Shown here one piece after another: positions 52,900 through 63,790 of a stretch of 64,000 nucleotides of DNA. The stretch is taken from positions 8,439,218 to 8,503,217 of the forward strand of contig CM036245.1 of the NCBI GenBank assembly GCA_020698575.1, in the 5' to 3' direction. How positions within the stretch are numbered: position 1 is the stretch's first letter; every line of letters starts with the position of its first letter. The notes under the pieces were generated by a model that saw only the letters and a list, made by a program, of their open reading frames with translations, made no database searches and was not told the origin of the DNA. The translations under genes and the position numbers were made by a program. This stretch comes from Bostrychus sinensis (taxonomy: Eukaryota > Chordata > Actinopteri > Gobiiformes > Eleotridae).

Positions 52900-53534
52900 A
52901 TCGATAATCATTTTATTGGCATACATGAAAGATGAGCAGTGCAAAGTATGTCAAAGCATTGTCTGACTGCATTGGTATCAAAAGATTTAGAACAAAACAC
53001 CAGTTAGAGCATTCAAAGCAAATTATTCAAAATTCAAGCAAATTCAGCTTCAGGAATATCAAATTATAATCTTAGACTCCAGTCCAGGCCATTCAGCTGC
53101 TGACTGCCCTGAGTCTCATCAGGTTTGACCACTCCATCTGAGAAGGAACGACTGAGCTTCTACTCACACAGCAGCTATCACTAGAAATGACTAAGTCTGT
53201 TGGATAAAGGATAAAACATCTAAAAACAAACCTTGTCCACATTACCTTCTTGTTTACCCTTTTTTACTGAATTGTCCTGGATAACTGAGAACCTACATAG
53301 ACCTACCTCTTTTTTACATTGTCCAAAATTAAAAATCCTTTTTTCCTCCAGCCCTACTGCAGACATGTTTGGTCATGATGCGATTGTTTGTGCTTTGGTT
53401 TGATCTTCCCAGTCACGTGACTTAATCTGATCCAATCTGATTATTTTTAAATTCCTTGATTGGCGGACGATACCCATCTCTAGATCTGAACATCCAGACA
53501 CACTGAGACATAACTAATCACACTCTTATTCATT
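52900..53534. other. Stretch without recognised gene
   Basis: AT-rich DNA; a CGATACCCATCTCTA fragment at about 53467 is the end of an old TACCCATCTCTA-type repeat. Nothing else seen. Confidence 0.35.
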
Positions 53535-53542
53535 CACTATGG

Positions 53543-54076
53543 CAGTGGTTCCCAGCGTTTTTGGCTTTGTGTATCCCCAGGACCTGTTTTAGTCCTGGTT
53601 TGGACCTGGCTTAGGCCTGGTTTAGTCTAAGCTTAGTCCTGGTTTATTCTTAGTTTAGTCCTGGTTTAGTCCTGGTTTGACCTGGTTTAGACTTGGTTTA
53701 GACCTAGTTTAGACATGGTTTAGACCTGGCATAGTCCTGGTTTAGTCTTAATTTAGTCCTGCATTGACCTGGTTTAGCCTTGGTTTAGATCTGGTTTATT
53801 CCTGGTTTCGTTCTGGTTTTAGAACATTTTTTTCCTGGTTGAGTACTGGTTTTAGCCCTTGTTTAGTATTGGTTCAGACCTGGTTTAGTCCCTTTTTGTC
53901 CTTCTTTAGTGTCCCATCTCTCTCTATAGTCCTGGGTTCGTCTTGATGTAGGTTTATTTTGGTCTTTGAAAGCCAAATATATAAAGATACTATAAATGAT
54001 CATATAACTCCACATACCCCATGCAATGTCCTCATGTACCCCTAGGGGTCCCCGTCCCCCTGATTGGTAAACACTG
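53543..54076. mobile_element. hAT-type MITE (CAGTGGTTCCCAGC), TSD CACTATGG
   Basis: The ends CAGTGGTTCCCAGCGTTT and GATTGGTAAACACTG are inverse; CACTATGG is exact on both sides (53535-53542, 54077-54084). The interior is a tandem run of CCTGGTTTAG units, like the free arrays at 41.2 and 42.8 kb. Confidence 0.87.
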
Positions 54077-54084
54077 CACTATGG

Positions 54085-55238
54085 GACATTTATACACCAA
54101 TTCACCTATATCCATGTCTATTAGCATATTTACCCCCCTTCTCAAAAAACGTGAAACCAAATCCATCTTAAAACAGCTGCTGAACTGCCATCCTTCCCGC
54201 GCCGTCGTCTTCGTCCGTCTTCTATAATTCATCGTCGTGTGCCATCTCTGTAAATAATTCAGTTTAGTGCCATAGCCGCGGCGAGAACCGTAGCACGCCT
54301 CCGCCTCTTCCAACCCGACGGGAAACACCACAGAGCCGCTATAGACTTACTAAAACAACAACGTCTCCCGAAATGTATGCATCTAAGTGACACATCTGCA
54401 AACCATGATGGATGGAAGATCAACAATGCATATTTTTAGGGTGAGAGTGTAAAATGTCCTGTTTTAGGCAGAATAAGTTGGTTAAAGACAGCATAAAGAA
54501 GAGGAATAAGGTCTGTTCTGATTAAATTTAGATGTAGCCTTGTCTTATACGTTTTTAGTTTGTTCCCTAGATGTATTTTCATGCTTAAAACGTTATTCCC
54601 TATAGCCTATAATTTCAGGAAATGTTAAATAAACAGTATGTATGTAGCGGGCCCCACACTGGCAGCACATATAGTTCAATGTACAACTCATAATCTCACA
54701 GTGCACAGAGTACACTGACCTAAACTGTAACCACAACCAGCTTTAGGTCGTGTTTGTTTAAAGTTTTTAAAGTTTTCTGCTTTTCAAGAATAAATGTCCC
54801 TTCCAGCCAGGCTTCTGTATTTACAAGCGGTGACACTGCGGAGGTTGTCTCCGTTGTCTGACACATGCTGAGAGGTTAGTTATGGTGCACACTTCAAAAC
54901 AACAACTAAATTACAGGGAGAAGATAAGACATGACCAGAGGCTCAACAACAGGTTTTTCCTCCAGCTTCTTCAATACCAGGGTGCTTAGTGGTTAAACAC
55001 TTGGCCATAACGTTTAAAATTACACTACGCAATGTTTTTGTTTTGTTTTTTTGCATTTTTTGCATTGATAAAAACATTTAATCACCAAACAGCACAGAAA
55101 TACTAATGCAAAAATGTCCAAAATTATTATTAAAAGCCTGAAATAAACTTAAAACATGACCTTTAAGCACATTTTTGGAATAAAATGTGTAGATTTTATT
55201 GGAAAAAATGTTACCTTAACTGAAGCACAATCTAAAAT
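54085..55238. other. Stretch with a CG-rich block; no gene identified
   Basis: 54175-54370 is CpG-rich (CCGCGCCGTCGTCTTCGTCC, GCCGCGGCGAGAACCG) in otherwise AT-rich DNA; the minus-strand ORF over it (54032-54331) has no homology I recognise. The rest has no supported feature. Confidence 0.35.
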
Positions 55239-55246
55239 CTCTAAAT

Positions 55247-55738
55247 TAGGGCTGCACAATATATCGCAAAATTATCGTTATCGCAATATCAACAAACGTA
55301 ATATCCGTATCGCAAGAATCTAAATATATGAGTGCTATGGTCTTCCATCTGGCAGAGATTTATGCTGTCAGAATCATTTTCCTTCCAGAGCCCTAAAAGA
55401 AAATGTGTTGACAAAATAAAAATGTTTAAAAAGTCCAGTTTTAGTGTTAATTTCACTAAATTTATTCACAATTTAGCCTTGTTTTAGTCCTGATTTAAGT
55501 CTGTGTTAAGTTGAGATTTTGACGCTGTTTTGACTTGTAAATACAGGGCTTTACAGTTTGGTTTTAAGTGAATTTACCAGAACTAAACTAGGCCTAAACT
55601 AGGTCTAGATCTGTTTTACATGAATTTAACTATGTCAGAATAGAAGGCCCTATATTAAAATATCGCAATAATATCGTTATTGCAATATTCAACATAATTA
55701 TCGAATATCAAATGTTATACCCATATCATGCAGCCCTA
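55247..55738 (-). mobile_element. GGGCTGCAC-type hAT MITE, copy 5
   Basis: The element is 492 bp in inverted orientation, from TAGGGCTGCACAATATATCG to CATATCATGCAGCCCTA. CTCTAAAT is exact on both sides (55239-55246, 55739-55746). It is the most diverged internally (extra AACTAGGCCTAAACTAGGTC), although its target duplication is perfect. Confidence 0.88.
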
Positions 55739-55746
55739 CTCTAAAT

Positions 55747-56569
55747 ACATAAAGAGTTTTGTCCTTAGTGGCAAAGTGGGCAGTAAGAGGAATAATAATA
55801 GCAGTCGTAGTATTATCAACAGCAGCAGTCGCCTGTTCCAGCTCCTGCCATCTCTGTTCCAAAATTCAAAACAAAGAGAAATAAGAATAATTTTGTTTCT
55901 GCAGTAATAGCATTTTTAAACAAGAATCTGCATCACTAAAAATTACTAACACTAAGCACTTTAAAACACTTGTTCTTACTTGTTTTTTATCTAAATTGTA
56001 TTTATTGGTTGAGTATGAGTGCATGATGGGATGCCTTTTCTCTTGTACTGCAAATCTAATTTACCTACGACTAAAGAAACCTGAACCTGAATTAGCAGTA
56101 ATGGTGGTAATAGTAGTATTGATTGTTGTCACAGTAAGTACCTTCTACTTAAGTAAATTTTACTCTCAAATACTGACTTTGAATAATATAAGTCACAGTA
56201 TTTATATATTTGTGTACAGATTTAAATGACAAAATAGTGTATAACCATAGTAGAATATGGCAGCCTACCATAATCTCCTTTGCCCATAGTCTAAAACTAA
56301 AACCAAAAAACTTTTTTACTATAATTAAGAAAATATAGGGATAAATAACTACAATATACAATTTCCAGGTAATTTTTTTGGTTCCCATCTTGAAAAAGAA
56401 AGAACCAGATGTTCAATAGATAAATAATATAATAAACATGAGACTTTGTTCATGCTAGAAAGTTATGTAAGGTGCATTATGCAATATTATGGTAAGCCTT
56501 AATGGTAACTTATAATTACCTTATAATTGTTTTTAAACAATGTAAACAAGTGGGACATGCAATACAATT
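55747..56569. other. Stretch without recognised gene
   Basis: Short ATAATAGCAG-type repeats at 55785-55830; the rest is AT-rich. The 77-codon ORF at 55996 lacks any signal. Confidence 0.35.
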
Positions 56570-56577
56570 ATTCTGAC

Positions 56578-57096
56578 TAAGGGTGCTCCGATCGATCGGC
56601 CGATCATGGCTAAAAATAGAGTGATCGGTAATCGGTAAAATGGGCCGATCAGAAGGGCACGTTTTCTTCATTCAGACGTTGTCACAACTGGCAGCAGGAG
56701 CTGTCTGCTCTTTAGTCCACTGTGTTTCAACCTGGTTTGGCTGCGCGTTACTCAGGACACAGGCGCTGCACCCGCGGACTCGCATTAAAGGAACCAATTA
56801 AGAACAGCTGATTTTTACATCAGCGGAGCATTCAAACAAAGCCACAGACACTGGGCACACATTAAAGACCAATAATGCAACAAAACCTCTTCTAAAACAA
56901 AAATAAGTAGAATTTTGTTGTTCTTTTATATTTACAAAGGCTACAGTATTTTTCAAATGGAACTAATAATAGCCTGCATACAATACATTACTACATTGAA
57001 GACCACGTGATCGGTATCGGCCATGATCGGTATCGGCCGATCACAGCAGAGGCTGATCGGTGATCGGCCTCAAAAACCCTGATCGGAGCACCCTTA
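56578..57096. mobile_element. hAT-type MITE (TAAGGGTGCTCCGATC), TSD ATTCTGAC
   Basis: The ends TAAGGGTGCTCCGATCGATC and CTGATCGGAGCACCCTTA are inverse. ATTCTGAC flanks exactly (56570-56577, 57097-57104). Many GATCGG direct and inverted sub-terminal repeats lie near both ends, which could be transposase-binding sites. Confidence 0.9.
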
Positions 57097-57199
57097 ATTC
57101 TGACATATTGTGCAGATATATTTATTACCAGCTGTGTCTCAAAATAAATTCAGTAGTTCTCATTTAAACTGAAATAACATTATATCTCCATTTACATGC

Positions 57200-57500
57200 C
57201 CCTTCCACCAACATGGACAAAACTCTAAAATCACCACAAAACGCTGTGTGCAAAAAGGCTTCACTGGGCTAAACGATGTTAAATCTGTGCGGCGTCTTCA
57301 GTTCATTTCGCTCTGGATTATCCCACAGTCTGCAGAAGCCGAAGGATTAACGCTCGGCGGGACGTCCCATTAACAACTCCAGCATCTGCTCCCGCTCCCT
57401 CTGATCGGGCCAATTGTTCAGAGCAAGTGAGAGAGGATTAGGACAGTGTTGGGTTAACGGACTTATTTAGCATTGGGCATTGGTAATCCCTGTGTGAGAG
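57200..57500. other. Repeat-poor stretch, candidate conserved non-coding sequence
   Basis: Non-repetitive, CG-containing sequence with homeodomain-like motifs (GGATTAGG, GGTAATCCC, GGGCCAATTGTTC, GTTAACGG). No ORF with splice sites. Regulatory role is only a possibility. Confidence 0.28.
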
Positions 57501-57774
57501 TGCTAATAAGTGTCAGCCAGTGTACAGGGGTTAAAGACAGTCATTTATTCATGTTTTTCCTGCAACTATGGGCCTTAGGCGAAGTTTTATAGCTTTCGTC
57601 TTTTGGCTCATGATTAAATTGCAGTAGTGACAGAGGCTGTGTGTGACATTCAGTAAAGTGTCGACACTTCAGGCAGGCTGTAGTTGCCCTGTATAGACAC
57701 CACAACTCTACTGTACCTATACTCTAAACCAGAGATAGCCATTTGGTGTCTGATTGGTAATTGTAAATTGATAG

Positions 57775-58316
57775 TAGGGCTGCACAATATATTGCAAAAT
57801 TATCGCAATATCAGCAAATGTAATATCTGTATCGCAAGAATCTAAATATATCGCAATAACGCTGTGGTCTTCCATCTGACCGAGATTTACACTGAAGAAT
57901 CATTTTCCACCAGAGCCTTAAAAGAACATGTGTTGTGACTAAATAAAAATGTTTAAAAAGTCCAGTTTTAGTGGTAATTTAATTAATTTAATCACAGATT
58001 AGCCTTGTTTTATTCCTGGTTTAGTCTGTGTTAAGTTTTGATTTTGTGGCTGTTTTCACTTGTAAATACAGGAACTTACATTTTTGTGAAATGTAGTGAA
58101 TTTAACTTACTATGTTCGAAAAGTAGGCTCTATTTTCAAATATCACAACAATATCGTTATTGCAGTTTTCAACATAGTTATCGAATATCGCCTGTTTTTT
58201 CCATATCGCACAGCCCTAGTAAAAAGCTCTATTTTCAAATATCGCAATAATATCGTTATCACAATTTTCAACATAGTATCAAATATCGCCTGTTTTTTCC
58301 ATATCGTGCAGCCCTA
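57775..58316 (-). mobile_element. GGGCTGCAC-type hAT MITE, copy 6, with duplicated end
   Basis: The element spans 542 bp with an exact ATTGATAG duplication outside (57767-57774, 58317-58324). Its high-coordinate end is present twice: the segment with CTATTTTCAAATATC...CAGCCCTA occurs at about 58129-58218 and again at 58228-58316, separated by GTAAAAAG. Both copies sit inside the same pair of target duplications. Confidence 0.88.
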
Positions 58317-58329
58317 ATTGATAGGCAAA

Positions 58330-61020
58330 AATAGTGATATTTTGGCAGTAAACAGAGCTCATCAGAGGCTTTCTTTAGATAAATTGAGTGTACAGTACGG
58401 TATTTCCTTCAACTTCACCCGAAATGTCACTTACACCTTCTCACCCCTCCTTATGTTAAAAATATTCAACGTAGCGTAAAAAGGACTTAAGTGAGCGTAA
58501 ACAGAGCTGACAGTGGAACAGAGAGACAGTGTGAGGTGTGATATTTATAGTCCACACAGCACAGATTATGCAAACAGATGAAGCTTGTGTGGCTTTATGA
58601 CTCATCACATTTCTCACAACTCGTCTTTTAACATTCCTGCGTCCGCCTCGTCCCGACCCGACTCTGAACTGTCAAACACTCAGGCAAAAAGGCAGAAAAA
58701 CTCCTTCTCTCAGTCCATGCTATGTCAAATTATCTCCAGTGACTAATTTAGTTTAAAAAGAAGTGACAGGATCACACTAAATCTAATCTACGGTTAATTT
58801 ATGGTTTCTATTCCCGGAGGTGACGCCACAGTGGCTCGAACTAAAGTCAGGCAGCTTTTTTTGCTAGAAATATGTTGCCTTTCACCTAATAATTTACAAA
58901 ATGATAGAGGAGGAAGAATTTTGTTTTATAAAATATAGGCAACACATATTATCAACACAGCCGTTTATGATATTGATACAGTATTGCCAAATAAAATATT
59001 GTGATTCATTGATATTTCTACCAATACAAGAATAACTGCAGTGTGACAGAATGTTTAATTTTGCTAACAAATTACAAATAATTTACAAATTGAACCCAAC
59101 TAAATAATAAAAATCATAAGTAATCATAATCATAAATCTAATACTAAGCGTAGTTCAGTCCAGAATCAAAGTCAGTCTTTATGCTACATGATAGCTGTTG
59201 TTAAAGCTGTAGTCCCAGGCCAGGGACTCCCTTTCTTTCAGGCATTCTGCTCCGTTTATCTGGGCTTAGGACCGCCACACACTGTGGATGGAATTTTTGG
59301 GGAATTTAACCACTCACTTCCACAACTCCTTCACTTATGTTTCTGTTATAATCAGCCTATGAGCTGATTGTACAGTATAATGTGACTAATTTATTTCCTT
59401 TGACTAATATTTTTTTTCCCTAACAGTTCACAAAAATACAAAACTTATACATAAACTCTGCCAAAAATACAATCAACAAGTCAAGTTTAAACAGATGATC
59501 ATGTTAACACTCAACCATATTATATCTTTACTCCACCTATTTGTATATTTACTTCTATTTTTATTTATTGTATATTTGTAAATATGCAAATCTTATCTCT
59601 TCTATTGTATTTTATTCAAAGTATTTTATTGCTATAGCTATTCTATAACTATATAACATTTTACTTGTGTTTTTTGAAAAGTTTTTTGAAAAACCAAGCA
59701 ATTTTCTTTGTGAATCAATAAAGTCTAAGTCCAAGTGTAAAAACTGTTAAATTTAGTGCTGCATATTTTTTGCATATGTGAGCATCTTGTGTCTGTAAGC
59801 CAGCGTTAGTCAGAAAATGTTTTCAAGAGGCTCAGTAAAGTGTACTATGACATGCCCTAAATAATAAAAGCATTTTATCAAAGAGAGTGCCTTGGGTATT
59901 TTGCTGTTTTTGCGTATGTTTCCAAGAGGTTTAAAAGTTGCTGAACCTACGTAAAGCATAACTAGTTTTGCAAGACATGGCATGTTGATACCGACATAAA
60001 TGCAAATCACAAAGAAAATAAACATTAGAAAAAATTAGTTGAGGCTTGCGGTTCCTGGCACATGAACAAGATTCATTCTTAAAATCGCGCCCACTCATTT
60101 CTTTTTTTGCCTTCCCGGTGTCTATATGTCGCTACTACATGAGTATTAGAGGAATATATATTGTTAATGAAATGGTAATTATAAGAGATTTGATCCTATG
60201 TGAACTTTTAAATGGATAAATGTAAACGCTAAGTCAGAACAGAATGAGTCAAGCTTGTTAAACACTGAGAATATATGTTACAGTACATTAAAATGAGGAG
60301 ATGTAGGTCCTCTGTCGTCCCTGTGCGATGTGAGAAGGTCCCGGAGGAGAGCGACGGAAGTGGACTATTTGTTCCAACGCAGATTCCTCAAATACCACAG
60401 TCAGAATAAGAGAGAGGCAGCTTCCTCTTGTTTTCAACTACACACGGTTCGTAAAGGCCTCGCACACTATAGGACCATCTAGAAGTCTAATAAAGGCTTG
60501 ACTTATAGAGAATGCTGACTTTTGACAAATGGCTTGAGGTCGTATTATTTGAGAACAAAATACAAATTTATATTCAGACGAAATAGACATTTTGAATTCA
60601 AATGCAGATTGTAAATGTGTAATTCTTTCTATGAGCACATTGTAAGAGGACGAAGTAAATAAAACATTGGTCATTTTGAATAAGCAAGAACACATTAAGA
60701 CTCCGCTCACTCCTAAGGGGGAAGACAATGCTCCTTATTGACTTTGAAAAGGAAATGTTTTTAAATCTTCCCATCAAAATTTATAACAATTTTGTTTCTG
60801 CTTGTGAATCAACTATTAATTCAGACAACAGCTGGATTATCGGGAGTTTATTTGCTCACTAAAATCCATTTTACCCTGCTCAGAGCAATGTAATTGCATC
60901 TTACACGCTGCTGGTTTGACCAATGGCGTGGCAGTTCTGACAGATATTAGGCAAATTTTAGGTTTATAACTTAATAACAGTGGCTACTCACAGCTGGTTC
61001 CTCCAATCACTGATCCGACA
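58330..61020. other. Long stretch without gene, partly repeat-poor
   Basis: 58420-58780 and 60050-60960 are non-repetitive. The former has TTATGCAAACAGATG and ATGACTCATC; the latter has GAATTCAAATGCAGATTG, GCAATGTAATTGCATC and GACAACAGCTGGATTATC. 59220-59270 is a short fish motif, and 59640-59720 ends like a retroposon tail (CAATAAAGTCTAAG). No splice-flanked coding frame was found. Confidence 0.35.
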
Positions 61021-61029
61021 TTCATCTAT

Positions 61030-61747
61030 CCTATTTTCCGGACTATAAGTGGCACTTTTTTCCATAGTCTGGCTAGGGGTGTGACGTATACTCAGGTGTG
61101 ACTTATATATTAAAATATTTCAGGTGTTGGTTAGAGGGCGCTCTAGGCTTGTGTACCAGCATCTGCTGCACCTGTACCACTGACAATTTAAAATGTAAAC
61201 ATTACCACTAACAACTTAGGCTATAAAGACAACTGAGAAAGAGCGGAATAATTGGAAATGGAACTGATGCTGAGTCTGACGACAGCCACGCAGAGGAGGA
61301 AGCGGCGCTTCGTCTACCTCCGGAGTTGGCGGAGTTGTTCAGAAGCGACACCGAGGATGAAGAATTTAAAGGATTTAGTGATTAGGAGTGAGATGGTGAG
61401 TTTGGTGAACTTGTTATATTATGTTCTTTATGCTATAGTTATGTGAATAACTGTTAATATATTATGTTAACATACGAGACACCTATTCAGTTCGTTGTTT
61501 ATGCTTCATGTAGCTGAATAACCATCAATGTGTTACATTAGCATAGCGCACACCTATTCAGCTGTTGTTCTCTATTCTATTATTACTATAACTCGCCTTT
61601 CAGCATGAAATGTCTGTTCTTGGTGTCATATTTTGTAAAATAAATTTCCGCCAAAAAATGCGACTAATTGTCCAGTGCGACTTATATATGTTTTTTTCTT
61701 CATTATGCATTTTTTGGCTAGTGCGACTTATAGTCCGGAAAATACAG
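61030..61747 (+). mobile_element. TA-flanked element with captured acidic coding fragment, copy B
   Basis: Near-identical over 718 bp to 26431-27152, including the 52-codon open frame (here 61227-61385, Leu-Pro-Pro instead of Leu-Pro-Leu in LRLPLELA). The tips CCTATTTTCCGGACTATAAG and GTCCGGAAAATACAG are slightly mutated. Confidence 0.78.
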
Positions 61748-61749
61748 TA

Positions 61750-62935
61750 TTCATCAAACCTGCTCTGCTGCCATCTTGAGTAAACTAGTAAAGTATAACG
61801 CATATACATTTAACTTGGACATTGTCTCCTAATACAAAGACGTACAGAGAAGTCACCTTAAGTTGACAAATACCATACTCTCTGTGAACTCCCTTAAGTT
61901 AATTTTGTCAGTCTTCTACAAATTGTCAAACAGTAGTTAATAATACACAACACAAAGATATGCTTCAGCACAAATGATTTATTACTAGACAGGTCCATTG
62001 GATTTACCATCAAAGCTCTTCAGAACATTTTTAACAATACAAGACTATAGCATCTGCACTGAATACAGGTGTTACCCAGACTGTAATGGCATGTGTTATT
62101 TAGCATCTACAGCCAAAACTATATTTATGATTCTCTATAAAGAATGGCACAGACCTTTCAGCAGATGTTTAAAGAGAACATTTTAGTCCAAACATACAGT
62201 AGGCCCAGTTTTTGAGGTGTTTTTTTTTTTTACAAGTACTTTTTATCAGTAATGAATTTGTGAGGAAACTGTAGGAGCTGGTACTTTGAATAAAAGTGGA
62301 AGTGGGAATTGCTTCCTGAAATAACAGAAAGTGAGCCAAAGTTAACAGGCAGCGGTCAGGGCACGCCGCACAGTAAGGCTTTAGAGGAGACTTCTGACAA
62401 CTGTTTAAAGATGTATTGTAATGTTATATTAAGCTGGTCTGAAAACATGCATTATATCTTGTCAAAACAGATATTCAGAGCTCCATAGATCCAACTTCTG
62501 GTACCATTACTTCCTGTCCAGGGATGAAAAAATGAGCAGTAATAGAAAGGAAGCACAACAATTTACCTCCATTTTACATTACTACATTGTCATTAGGGCT
62601 GGGATACCTTTGTGGTATCGAAAGAAAAGTTACAATACTACTGGTATTGGGAAAAAACATTTTATTCGATACCAAGTTTCCACTAATCTAGTGGGACCTT
62701 TAATGTTCCTTTGCGTGTATGAATCAAATAAATAACACAGAATAAATCATACAAACTACTGGTTTTAACTTACAGCTAAGAATTTTGCCCCATTTTATTC
62801 AATATTTTTGTGTCTTATGATTGTAGAAGATCAATTAGCTCACTACATGTATCAGAAAAAGTATCGCTCACGTACCGGTACTGGTATAGAAAAAATCTGA
62901 ACAGTACCCAGCTCTGTCACTGCAGAGTAATGTAA
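61750..62935. other. Stretch with an element remnant; no gene
   Basis: 62594-62919 is a repeat with AGGGCTGGGATACC and GTACCCAGCTCT ends, sharing 220 bp with 47235-47460. The remainder is AT-rich without supported features. Confidence 0.45.
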
Positions 62936-62939
62936 CGTT

Positions 62940-63790
62940 GCTTGTTTGTTCTGTGTTTTAACTTGTTTTTTTCTCTATGGAGCTCCCCTTATTTTTCAGA
63001 GTACAGTCCTATCGTAAAAACTCACTCAGTCCAGTTGACCTCTGTGTGGCCCCTCGCATGGCTTTACATTAGTTTTCCCTTTCGCGTATCCATACAAAGT
63101 TTTTTTTCTGCCTTGGGCCGCTCTGTCATGACAAAAATCATTATATAAAGCTGTCGCTGGCTTGTGTAGGGCTAACTGCGAAGTGTCTATTTCTCGCAAG
63201 ACCCGAGACTTCAGAGACACCAGGCTGTAGGGCTGCACAATATATCGCAAAATTATCGTTATCGCAATATCAGCAAATGCAATATCCATATCGCAAGAAT
63301 CTAAATATATCACAATAACGCTGTGGTCTTCCATCTGACAGAGATTTACACTGAAGAATCATTTTCCACCAGAGCCTTAAAAGAACATGTGTTGTGACTA
63401 AATAAAAATGTTTAAAAAGTCCAGTTTTAGTGGTAATTTAATTAATTTAGTCACAGCTTAGCCTTGTTTTATTCCTGGTTTAGTCTGTGTTAAGTTTTGA
63501 TTTTGTCATTTTGACTTGTAAATACAGGAACTTACATTTTTGTGAAATGTAGTGAATTTAATTTACTATGTTTGAAAAGTAGGCTCTATTTTCAAATATC
63601 GTAATATCATTATCTCAATTTTCATAGTTATCGAATATCATATGTTTTCCCCATATCGTGCAGCCCTACTGGGTTGGTTCTCCTATTCTTGCAAGGCTGG
63701 TTTTTCACCAAGATGCACCAGGAGGAGATGAAGGCCACTTTAATCACAACTCATTTATCCATCGCACAAACTCCAAAACTCCTGTCGTTG
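62940..63790. mobile_element. AAAGCAGAACTCA-type element copy, split by a hAT MITE
   Basis: The left part (GGAGCTCCCCTTATTTTTCA, CTGTGTGGCCCCTCGC, GGGCCGCTCTGTC) and right part (CACCAGGAGGAGATGAAGG, AACTCATTTATCCATCGCAC) both match 11188-11635 in order. The GGGCTGCAC element at 63228-63668 lies between them. The termini are eroded. Confidence 0.68.
63228..63668 (-). mobile_element. GGGCTGCAC-type hAT MITE, copy 7
   Basis: 441 bp from TAGGGCTGCACAATATATCG to CATATCGTGCAGCCCTA. The flanks CCAGGCTG and CTGGGTTG agree at five of eight bases, a decayed duplication. The host sequence on each side is the element at 62940-63790. Confidence 0.82.

Noticed and set aside
54032..54331. 99-codon minus-strand ORF over a CpG-rich block
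   Set aside because: Basic, low-similarity peptide that partly overlaps a MITE end; more likely repeat DNA than a gene.
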